Below, one piece after another: positions 23,011 to 30,800 of a DNA stretch of 64,000 nucleotides. The notes beneath the pieces are model-generated. The model was not told the origin of the DNA, did not search any database, and saw only the letters and a list, made by a program, of their open reading frames with translations. Numbering within the stretch: position 1 is the stretch's first letter; each line of letters opens with the position of its first letter. The stretch is from contig OX359196.1 of the NCBI GenBank assembly GCA_947172415.1, forward strand, positions 3,412,501 through 3,476,500, read 5' to 3'. The DNA comes from Chondrosia reniformis (taxonomy: Eukaryota > Porifera > Demospongiae > Chondrillida > Chondrillidae). A program made the translations under genes and the position numbers.

Positions 23011-23812
23011 AATGGCGATTGCTTTGAATGTTCTGACAGTCTTCGGGCTTTTAACTTCAACAGTGCTTTTAAGCGCTCCAGCGTCGTTGTCGCTCGTATC
23101 AGTAAGTTACTACTACATGCACTCCTATGTTGAATTTTTATCCTATCATTTGACCACATTTAATTCAGTTTAACTTAAAATCTTCATTTAATTATTCGGC
23201 GAACTTTTATTAAAACATTAACTGTCATTCCCCATCACACCTCCTATATATTAACCTGGCTGTATCATTCCCACCTCATCCTTTTGCTGATAAAGACCTT
23301 TGTATTCAAAACGTTCAATAACTTGTATGTCTAAGTCCTCTGGATAGCTACCTCCATTCATCGTAACCGTATGATTATAACCACGGTAATGGACCTTCAC
23401 TTGTCGTTTTCTTGACTCTTTCACGTAATTGTGAGATAGAGAGTTGCGTTGAAAATGACTTTACTTTCAGTTGTCTTAAGTTATAGCAACTAATCTCTGT
23501 GACTCAAAGGATGGAGAATTGATCAACAATCACTTTAGCAATTACCAATTATTGCACCCTTATATCACGTATTGCATTACTTAAGAGATAAATGTCTATG
23601 AATACAATTATAGCGTGCATGCCTATGAATAATGTTACTCCGCATCCCTAATACCTTTTGCAATATGAGCGCTACAAATTCATATGAATTACTGTTGTTG
23701 ATGCTACTATGAAGTCCATTGCATTATCTTTCAGTTAAGCATACAACTTATTTACAAAATTTAGAACAAGAAATTTGGGAAAGGAACATCAAGGAGGAAA
23801 TGCACCAAGCAC

Positions 23813-24061
23813 ATGGATTTGGAACCAAGATCAGATAAGTTATACAATTTACAATGTTATGTGAAATGTGGCTGTGTCGTGTGGTTTCTGGCATATTTGT
23901 CAGCTACCCTCCTGTTTCAACCAGTGTCAGACTCTTTACTTATTTTCTGCAGAACTCCACCTGCTGTACAAGGCGAGGAACAGGAAGCAGTTGTTCCTGC
24001 TATTGAACTTTTAGATATGCAGAACCTGTGTCTACCTTGTACCATATGTAGTGTTAATTGA
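23813..24061 (+). CDS. Short upstream ORF in Helitron leader
   Basis: An 82-codon frame ending 12 bp before the ORF1 start. Residues about 21-39 (CVVWFLAYLSATLLFQPVS) form a hydrophobic stretch long enough for a signal anchor. It matches no family I recognise. It may be a leader ORF of the Helitron transcript, part of an exon, or chance. The short gap to ORF1 would allow translation of both only by reinitiation. Confidence 0.3.
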   Translation: MDLEPRSDKLYNLQCYVKCGCVVWFLAYLSATLLFQPVSDSLLIFCRTPPAVQGEEQEAVVPAIELLDMQNLCLPCTICSVN

Positions 24062-24073
24062 ACTGATGAATTA

Positions 24074-26071
24074 ATGAATTTGTGTTGGCCCTGTGGCTGG
24101 GGCATTTGGTCCTGTGGCTGGGACTATTGGCCCTGTGGCTGGGGCATTTGGTCCTGTGGCTGGGACTATTGGCCCTGTAGCTGGGGCATTTGGTCCTGTG
24201 GCTGGGACTATTGGCCCTGTGGCTGGGGCATTTGGTCCTGTGGCTGGGACTATTGGTCCTGTGACTGGGGTAATTCCGTCTGTTGCTGGGGCCATAAGTC
24301 CCATAACTGTGGCAGTTGGGAAAGTGAGATTCTCAGGGAAGTACCACAGTTTGTTGCAGCTCCAAATGATTTTATAAGGATCACTGTTACAGCTGCAAAA
24401 GGGACAAGTCGCAGTCATTATACTGAAAATACTATACTTCAGTACTATAATAGCATAGCAATGAGGAACTATGCATTTATTTTAAGTACTGTTGATGCTG
24501 GCAAGCATACATTCATATGTCAGAAGCAGTACTGGTTCAGATACACACTGTGGCTGCTACTATGCAGAAGATGCTATTGTAAACGTAATTGCTCCTTAGC
24601 CAGAGCACTTACTTTGTTGCTGCTGCTTGGAGGAGATGTAGAATCAAATCCAGGTCCTTCAAAGGAATGGCTTAAGAAACAGGCCAAGAAACAAAAGTAT
24701 GTGTTGCAAAGAGAAGAAATATTAGAGAAGCGAAGGCTTGATTATGCAGAGAGTTCTGAACCAAAACGACAGGCATCCAAAGAAAGCTATGAAATTAACA
24801 TTGAGGCCAGGAAATCTGCTTTTAAAGTAAACTACTCTGCTAATTCTGAAGCTAGAAAGGCTTCAGCTAAAGCACATTACGCTGTCAATCCAGAAGCAAA
24901 GAAAGCTGCTGCTAAAGCACATTACGTTGTCAATCCAGAAGCAAAGAAAGCTGCTGCTAAAGCACGTTACGTTGTCAATCCAGAAGCAAAGAAAGCTGCT
25001 GCTAAAGCACGTTACACTATCAATCCAGAAGCAAAGAAAGCTGCTGCTAAAGCACGTTACACTATCAATCCAGAAGCAAAGAAAGCTGCTGCTAAAGCAC
25101 GTTACACTATCAATCCAGAAGCAAAGAAAGCTGCTGCTAAAGCAAGTTACTTTTCTGATCCAGAAGCCAGGAAGTCTGCTTTTAAAGCCAACTACTTGGC
25201 TAACTCTGAAGTTAGGAAGGCTGTGGCTAAAGCACGTTACACTGTCAATCCAGAAGCAAAGAAAGCTGCAGATAGAAAAAGGTACAAATGCAACTCAGGT
25301 GTGAGAAAAGCTGTCTCAAGAGCAAATTATGTTAAAAGACGATGGATGAAAACAGCGGCATCAAAATCAAATTATGAACAGAAAAAGGAGCATATGAATA
25401 TTTATCGTAGAGATAAATATGCTTTGAATGAACCAAAAGCATATGCTAGGCAGCAGTATGTAGCAGATTTGCAGAAAAAGCTATTTTCAAAGCCTTCCTT
25501 GAGACTGGAATTAAGGAAAGACTTTAAGCAAAGTCATGAAAATATTGCAAGGAAATTGTCAAAAGGTGTCTTGACAAAAACTGTTTGCAGAATCACTGCA
25601 CGAAGACTTCTTGACAGGGTAGTCAAGAAGCGCAGAGAGAGAGTGGGACAGTTGCTGAAGTGTGTTCGAGTGGTAAATTCTTTTGAACTGTCATCATTGA
25701 ATTTGGGAGAAAGGTGGCACACTGCTTCGTCAGAGCCATTCTTTTATGATACCGCTTACATGCCAATGAATCAAAACAATGCCATACCAGTGGATGAGTA
25801 TGGACGATGCTGCACTGCTGAGGAAGTGGGTGACAGAGACAAAAATACAATGCGTCCCAAAAAGTGGAAGTGCACAGAAGAGTGCAAACTGCCAACAGAT
25901 GAAGAGATTAGTTCCATTGTTGCAGCAAAGGAACTTTTCAAAAAATCCATGCAAGAGCTTAGAAATGGACTAGAGTCCATCAACAAGGGATGTCAGCATG
26001 GACAGATCGGTGCTTTGCAGCTAAATTTACCAGTCAACTGGATGAGCAAGAGCAGTTCCATGAGCTGCTAG
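24074..26071 (+). CDS. Helitron ORF1: 2A motif plus Lys/Ala repeat protein
   Basis: 665 codons from ATG 24074. Residues about 5-65 are a Trp/Cys/Gly repeat (CGWGIWS and CGWDYWP alternating). Near 150-187 comes a hydrophobic and Cys/Arg-rich stretch ending LLLLLGG, followed by DVESNPGP at 188-195, the 2A skipping signature. Cleavage would fall between Gly194 and Pro195 and release a 194-residue leader. Residues about 245-420 are 15-residue repeats of the NPEAKKAAAKARYTI type, very basic and probably helical. The C-terminal part (about 430-660) resembles the region found before the Rep in DUF6570-type Helitron proteins, including a CTEECK sequence. The frame stops at 26071, while the homology goes on in the -1 frame, starting in the 82-bp overlap with ORF2. 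Function of the leader is unknown. Confidence 0.7.
   Translation: MNLCWPCGWGIWSCGWDYWPCGWGIWSCGWDYWPCSWGIWSCGWDYWPCGWGIWSCGWDYWSCDWGNSVCCWGHKSHNCGSWESEILREVPQFVAAPNDFIRITVTAAKGTSRSHYTENTILQYYNSIAMRNYAFILSTVDAGKHTFICQKQYWFRYTLWLLLCRRCYCKRNCSLARALTLLLLLGGDVESNPGPSKEWLKKQAKKQKYVLQREEILEKRRLDYAESSEPKRQASKESYEINIEARKSAFKVNYSANSEARKASAKAHYAVNPEAKKAAAKAHYVVNPEAKKAAAKARYVVNPEAKKAAAKARYTINPEAKKAAAKARYTINPEAKKAAAKARYTINPEAKKAAAKASYFSDPEARKSAFKANYLANSEVRKAVAKARYTVNPEAKKAADRKRYKCNSGVRKAVSRANYVKRRWMKTAASKSNYEQKKEHMNIYRRDKYALNEPKAYARQQYVADLQKKLFSKPSLRLELRKDFKQSHENIARKLSKGVLTKTVCRITARRLLDRVVKKRRERVGQLLKCVRVVNSFELSSLNLGERWHTASSEPFFYDTAYMPMNQNNAIPVDEYGRCCTAEEVGDRDKNTMRPKKWKCTEECKLPTDEEISSIVAAKELFKKSMQELRNGLESINKGCQHGQIGALQLNLPVNWMSKSSSMSC
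24086..24262 (+). repeat. 21/42-bp coding minisatellite in ORF1
   Basis: Alternating 21-bp half units CCTGTGGCTGGGGCATTTGGT and CCTGTGGCTGGGACTATTGG-C, about eight in all. Because 21 is a multiple of three the array stays open in several frames. The ORF1 frame gives Trp/Cys/Gly repeats; the frame of 24093-24377 gives GPVAGAF and GPVAGTI, elastin-like; and the minus strand is open too. Confidence 0.85.
24635..24658 (+). other. 2A ribosome-skipping motif
   Basis: Codons for D-V-E-S-N-P-G-P, preceded by a Leu-rich stretch and GG, fit the D(V/I)ExNPGP consensus in full. Known 2A sequences cause the ribosome to skip the Gly-Pro bond between 24655 and 24656 and continue. 2A-like sequences are known in viruses and also in animal non-LTR retrotransposons and NLR genes. 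Activity here is inferred from the sequence only. Confidence 0.8.
24790..25350 (+). repeat. 45-bp coding repeat (Lys/Ala, 15 residues)
   Basis: About a dozen units; those from 24885 to 25140 are nearly identical (CAGAAGCAAAGAAAGCTGCT landmark) and the outer ones are diverged. The inner units are homogenised, suggesting recent unequal exchange or slippage. The peptide is strongly basic and would suit DNA or RNA binding. Confidence 0.85.
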
Positions 26072-27819
26072 GCCACCCATTTCCCTGTGCCATTGGAATG
26101 TGCAGTAGTCTGCTTAGAACCCTCAGTGCTGCTTCCACTCACTACCCACGAATGCGAAGGTTCCTAGTCTTGCTATATTCTGCAAGAAACCACCATCGCC
26201 AAATTTATGCCATTGATGTGGCACTCGGTTTAGTAGATTTTGATCTACTAATGGATGCTGCTGGCATCAGTCACTGTGAGGAACTATGTCAGAGTGAGTG
26301 TGAATCATCTCAAGAGAACTTGGCAGCAGGTCTTCCTAGTCTGGAACCCTTGCTTCAAGTAAAGCATGCCACTCTGATTACTAAACTAGAGAAGGAGGTT
26401 GGTGATGACCCAGAGTATGCATGTTGCTGTTGTGAGCGTTTGCACCAACGAAAGAATGTCACAAGCATGAAGAAGAGTGCCTTAAAGTTTGTGACAAAGG
26501 TCTGGCAGCAATTAAAGAAGTACATACTTGAGCAGAACAATGAAACTGAAATTGATTCTCTGTATGTGTGCCAATACTGCCGACCAATTCTGAATGACAA
26601 CAAGGTACCTTCGCGCTGTATTCTGAATGGTTTGATAACTGAGCCTATGCCTGCAGAACTAGCTAAATTGGATGTTTTGAGTAGACAGCTGATTCAACGA
26701 GCGAAAGCATTTCAGACAATTGTAAGGTTAGGCACATACACAGCCAAAGTGCCTATTTACAATTCACTAAAAGCTTGTAAGGGAACCATGTTCTTTCTTC
26801 CCCTACCTTTGAAAAAAACTTTGGAAACATTAGGAAATGTGAAGTCTGTCAACCAAGAGAGCAATTCACTCTCGCAGAAATCTGACCAAGATCCACATGT
26901 GCCATTGCCTGACCCTGAATTGTACATCATGGTCAATGGAATACCTTCAGAGAAGAAGGTCATTTGGCGCAGCATAGTTGATGTGAGTGCAGTCAAGACT
27001 GCCATTCGAAAACTAAGAGAAATAAATTGGCTTTACAAAGAAGTTGCTGACACAAGCATTAATGAGGTTGCACAACAAGTCATTGAAACTGCAGACAGTG
27101 CAACCAGTACCATGTTAGTAAAGGCTAGTAAGGAAGATGTGTCCAGCTTTCAGTCATACACCATTCGTAGTTTGAATGTGAAGCAGTCTACAGTTTCTGA
27201 TATTGAACAGTACAAACTGTTTAGTGTAAAGGAGGATGCACTTGACAATCGCCAAAAATTCCTGGATGTTATGTGCTTTCCTCATCTGTTCCCAAGCGGT
27301 AGGTTTGGTGAGTTTCACCCACGTGAATTAAAAATCTCCTCCAGTGAGTATGCCAAATCTCGGCTGCTAAACAAGGACTCTCGTTTTCGAAAAGATCCCC
27401 AGTATGTATTCTTTCTCCTTTGGCAGAAAGAATTACGAGAGCTCTCTGCAGGGGTTTACAATTTGATGAAAAGAACAGTACACCAAAGAATGTCTGTGCA
27501 GTTGTTCCTAGACAAGGTATCACATGCTGATGAATCGGTGGAAGCAAATGTGTCCACAATATTCCAATCCATTCGAGGCACTAAGCAGTACTGGTTCTTG
27601 AGGTCCAGTGAACTGCGTTGCATGCTTCGTGAATGGGGTACTCCTACCCTGTTTCTCACATTCAGTTGTGCTGAATATGAGTCTCCAGAGATTGGAAGTT
27701 ACCTAAAAAAATTAATCAGGTATCTGACAGCTATCCAGTTGGGAAACTGTGCTGTGAAGATCCCATATCAGTGTCTAGGAAGTTTTCTCAAAAGTTCCAT
27801 GCCTTGTTCAATACTGTGA
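25990..27819 (+). CDS. Helitron ORF2: DUF6570-like and Helitron N-terminal regions
   Basis: 609 codons in the -1 frame relative to ORF1. Reading from the overlap it holds SAASTHYPRMRRFLVLLYSA, then a Cys cluster (YACCCCERL at about residue 138) and a paired CQYC at about 196, which look like a zinc site. A DUF6570-like block (LSRQLIQRAKAFQTIVRLG, then GTMFFLPLP) follows, and then the Helitron-like N region (CFPHLFPSGRFGEF, YWFLRSSELRCMLREWGTPTLFLTFSCAEYESPEIGS in two adjoining parts). Conserved similarity ends at SYLKK; the rest of the frame to 27819 is the wrong frame for the Rep domain. ATG 25990 is probably not a true start: the protein likely continues from ORF1. Confidence 0.7.
   Translation: MSAWTDRCFAAKFTSQLDEQEQFHELLGHPFPCAIGMCSSLLRTLSAASTHYPRMRRFLVLLYSARNHHRQIYAIDVALGLVDFDLLMDAAGISHCEELCQSECESSQENLAAGLPSLEPLLQVKHATLITKLEKEVGDDPEYACCCCERLHQRKNVTSMKKSALKFVTKVWQQLKKYILEQNNETEIDSLYVCQYCRPILNDNKVPSRCILNGLITEPMPAELAKLDVLSRQLIQRAKAFQTIVRLGTYTAKVPIYNSLKACKGTMFFLPLPLKKTLETLGNVKSVNQESNSLSQKSDQDPHVPLPDPELYIMVNGIPSEKKVIWRSIVDVSAVKTAIRKLREINWLYKEVADTSINEVAQQVIETADSATSTMLVKASKEDVSSFQSYTIRSLNVKQSTVSDIEQYKLFSVKEDALDNRQKFLDVMCFPHLFPSGRFGEFHPRELKISSSEYAKSRLLNKDSRFRKDPQYVFFLLWQKELRELSAGVYNLMKRTVHQRMSVQLFLDKVSHADESVEANVSTIFQSIRGTKQYWFLRSSELRCMLREWGTPTLFLTFSCAEYESPEIGSYLKKLIRYLTAIQLGNCAVKIPYQCLGSFLKSSMPCSIL
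26023..26029 (+). promoter_or_regulatory. Candidate -1 frameshift site A AAT TTA (ORF1 to ORF2)
   Basis: In the ORF1 frame the codons are CTA AAT TTA, so AAATTTA is correctly phased as X XXY YYZ. A -1 slip would continue with ACC AGT CAA, which is the ORF2 frame. The site lies within the 82-bp overlap 25990-26071. Short hairpins follow: CCAG/CTGG at 26030-26041, and AGCAG/CTGCT at 26051-26069. Neither has the classic 5-9 base spacing. It may be coincidence beside an ordinary frameshift mutation. Confidence 0.4.
27705..27711 (+). promoter_or_regulatory. Candidate -1 frameshift site A AAA AAA (ORF2 to ORF3)
   Basis: ORF2 reads CTA AAA AAA TTA. The seven A bases are phased A AAA AAA, an efficient -1 slippery heptamer. 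A slip leads to ATT AAT CAG, where the expected Rep-domain sequence continues (K-K-I-N-Q, then YPVGKLCCEDPISVSR). The match between switch point and heptamer is exact. A two-part hairpin follows (CAGC 27728-27731 with GCTG 27751-27754, and CAGTT 27736-27740 with AACTG 27745-27749). Loss of one A from an A8 run would explain the same picture. Confidence 0.45.
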
Positions 27820-30800
27820 TTCTAAAAGGACAGGCTCTTGGCAAGGTAGAGCACTATTTCTTCAAGAAGGAATATCAGACACGAGGTGCACCTCATTATC
27901 ATGTCGTCCTCTGGTTACAAAATGCACCAGTGATTGGCAAGGATCAGCCAAAGCGAGTGCTAGATTGGATTCAGAAGAGAATCACTTGTCAAATACCTGA
28001 AAAAAGGACCAATCCAGAGTTGCACAGGTTGGTCACTAGGTACCAGATGCACAAATGCAGCAACTACTGCAAGCGAAAGGCAAGGTACAATGGAGCATTT
28101 GTGACTAGATGCAAGTTTGGATTTCCAAGGGAAGTCAGTGACACTGGCTCCTTGAACAGTGTGGAAGATTGCCTCAAATCAAGAAAAAAGATATACCACC
28201 TTCCACGGGCAGAACAGGAGACGAGAGTGAATGATTACAATCCTCTGTTGCTTTTGCTGTGGAAAGCAAACATTGATGTACAGTTTATTGCCGAGTCGTC
28301 ACTAGCCCTTGCTCACTCTGTGACAGGATATGTCACAAAGGCAGAAAGAAGTAACATGCAGGATCTGTGGCAGGAAATTGGCTCCAACAAAAGTGTGTAC
28401 AGTCGACTTTGGAGCTTTGGTATCAGAAGCTTGCGTTCTCGAGAGTGTGGACTCTATGAAGCAAGCGATCTGTTGATTGGCGATCACTTGTGTGAAAAGT
28501 CTGACACAGTTCAGTGGATTGACGCCACCTTTCCACACAAAAGGAAACGCAGACTGAAGGATCACAGTAAGCTACAAGAGCTTGGAAAGGAAGATCCAAA
28601 TTCAACTGAAATCTTTGAAGACAGTGTCATTGACACATATTACCCACAAAGGCCAGCAGAAATGGAGGAGGTTTGCCTTTATGATTTTGTTAAATACTAT
28701 GCGAAGTGTAAAGATGACAAATCAGGGCAGCGCAAGTATCGCAGGCTTACCAAGCCCTGTCTTCCAAATCACAGGCTCTTTGATCCTAACAAAGAGGATC
28801 AGAAGGAAGAGTACTTTTACTCCATGCTACTGTTGTTTGTGCCTTTCAGAAGTGAAGGTAATCTACTTGCAGAGAATGAATCTGCTGAAAAAGCCTTTGC
28901 TCATTTAGTAGAGGCCAACCCTGACATGTACAGCCACCATGACAGATTGCAGCAAATGCTGAAAGCAAATGCTAAAGTGAAGGAGATTAATGAAGCTAGA
29001 CAAGAAGAGGCAACTTTCTCTGTTGACAAAGAGGACAAGGACAAAGGACCCCAAATTGTTGGGGAAGCAACAGCAGCTATGAATGATGTGCAGGAGCTGC
29101 AAGTAAATTGTACTGATGAAATCAGCCTTGAAGAGCGAATTGACAAATTGAATGCAGACCAGTCACGTGTCTTTAAACGCATGTCTGAACACCTTCTACA
29201 CCAACAAAAACATGAGTCTGGAGTGTGTAAATGTTCACAATTGCAACCACTGCAAATGTTTGTTAGCGGAGTTGGAGGGACTGGAAAATCTTTCCTTATT
29301 GAAGCCATCAGAGCTCAAGTGGCTACAATATGGAAAGACAAGTACGAGACACTTCTCTGTGCAGTGGCTGCACCAACAGGGCTTGCAGCCTTTAATGTTG
29401 GTGGCGTTACTGTGCATCGTTTGTTTCAGTTACCCATTGAGCATGAGGGAAAAGAAGCTGGCTATTGGGGACTGCCGCGAGACTCATTGAAGATCATGAG
29501 AACGACATTTCGGGATGTGAAACTTTTCATAATTGATGAAGTGTCTATGCTATCTAGTCTCAACCTGGCCTATCTTCATTTGTGCCTGGAAGAAGTATTT
29601 GGGACTGACAATTGGTTTGGGTCGATCAATATTCTCTTTGTGGGTGATCTTCTGCAGCTGCCCCCAGTCAATGGTGCACCTGTGTTTGACAAACTAAACA
29701 ACAAAGCAGTTTTATCAAAGCTAGGTTGCATGACTTCAGTAAACATCTGGAAGGAAACTGTAGAATATGATGAGCTGACAATCAACGAGCGTCAGAGAAA
29801 GGACACACAATTCTGTGGAATTCTGGATGAAATCCGACGTGGTTGTGTGTCTGAAGAATGTGTTAAAACTCTGGAAGAGAGAGTTATCCATGGTCCAAAA
29901 GCTGATAAATTTGAGGAACTGATGCACTCTGGGAAGTCGCCTGTATGCCTATTTCCTACACGAAAGGCATGCGAAGAGTTCAACAATGAAATGCTCAGCA
30001 AGTTAGAGTGCAAGACTGTTGAAATTTTCTGCACTGATGAAGTAGATGAAACTAAAGGCATGCACAAATGGAGCAAAAAAGAAGCAGAAGAGCTGAAGAG
30101 ACTGAACAAAGACTGCAACCTAACTGCTGGTTTAGAGGCTGTGCTTCATATTGCTGTTGGGGCAAGAGTCATGTTGCGTAGGAATACTAACACAAGCTTG
30201 GGGTTGGTTAATGGCGCACTTGGCACAGTTGTGGCCATTGGTGCACACAAAGTGACAGTGAAGTTTGACCACATGAGCACAGAGTATGAAGTAGAAAAGG
30301 TCAAGAGCAGATTTCTTGTAATGAGAAGAGTCTATGTTTACAGGGAACAGTTTCCACTGATATTGGCTTATGCTGTAACAATCCACAAGTGTCAAGGTCT
30401 TTCTCTTGACTGTGCCACGATGGATCTTTCTGACCAGGTCTTCAGTTCAGGTATGGCCTATGTTGCACTGTCACGAGTAAGATCACTTGATGGGGTGCAC
30501 CTGGTTGCCTTTGATAGAAAGTCAATTATCGTTAGCTCAAAGTGTCTGCTGGAAATTAACAGGTTACGACAATTGCATAGACCAGACTTGATGGTCTATG
30601 CTTTGCCACCTGAACAAAGTAGCATTAGAAAGAGAAAACTCAGTGGTACTTGCACAATCCCACCTGACCCTAAAAAGCAAACGAAGAGTCTGAAAGGTAC
30701 AACTGCAAGCTCCAAAAATGCTCGAAAGAGACCACCTTGCCAGATAAAGCAAAATAAAAGGCAACTTGCAGAGAAGCCTTGTATGGAAATTGACAGCAAC

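Larger units (their letters stand above)
21896..23812. other. Noncoding region 5' of the Helitron genes
   Basis: No supported gene. It contains a CTTCTT/CATCTT simple repeat at 22108-22150 and a diverged 130-bp duplication (22212-22350 and 22870-23010). An imperfect hairpin around a CATATGACCATC sequence lies near 22747-22785. The 5' end of the Helitron and any promoter must lie here or just beyond, but Helitrons have no inverted repeats to mark the end, and I could not fix a terminal TC. Confidence 0.5.

Noticed and set aside
24071..24418. Minus-strand frame rich in Pro/Ala/Thr opposite the ORF1 repeat
   Set aside because: It is the complement of the 21-bp coding repeat, which stays open because its length is a multiple of three. 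It shows no start context or continuation.
24927..25304. 125-codon plus-strand frame with QKQRKLLLKHVTLS repeats
   Set aside because: An alternative frame of the 45-bp Lys/Ala coding repeat. The ORF1 frame has homology on both sides, this one has none.
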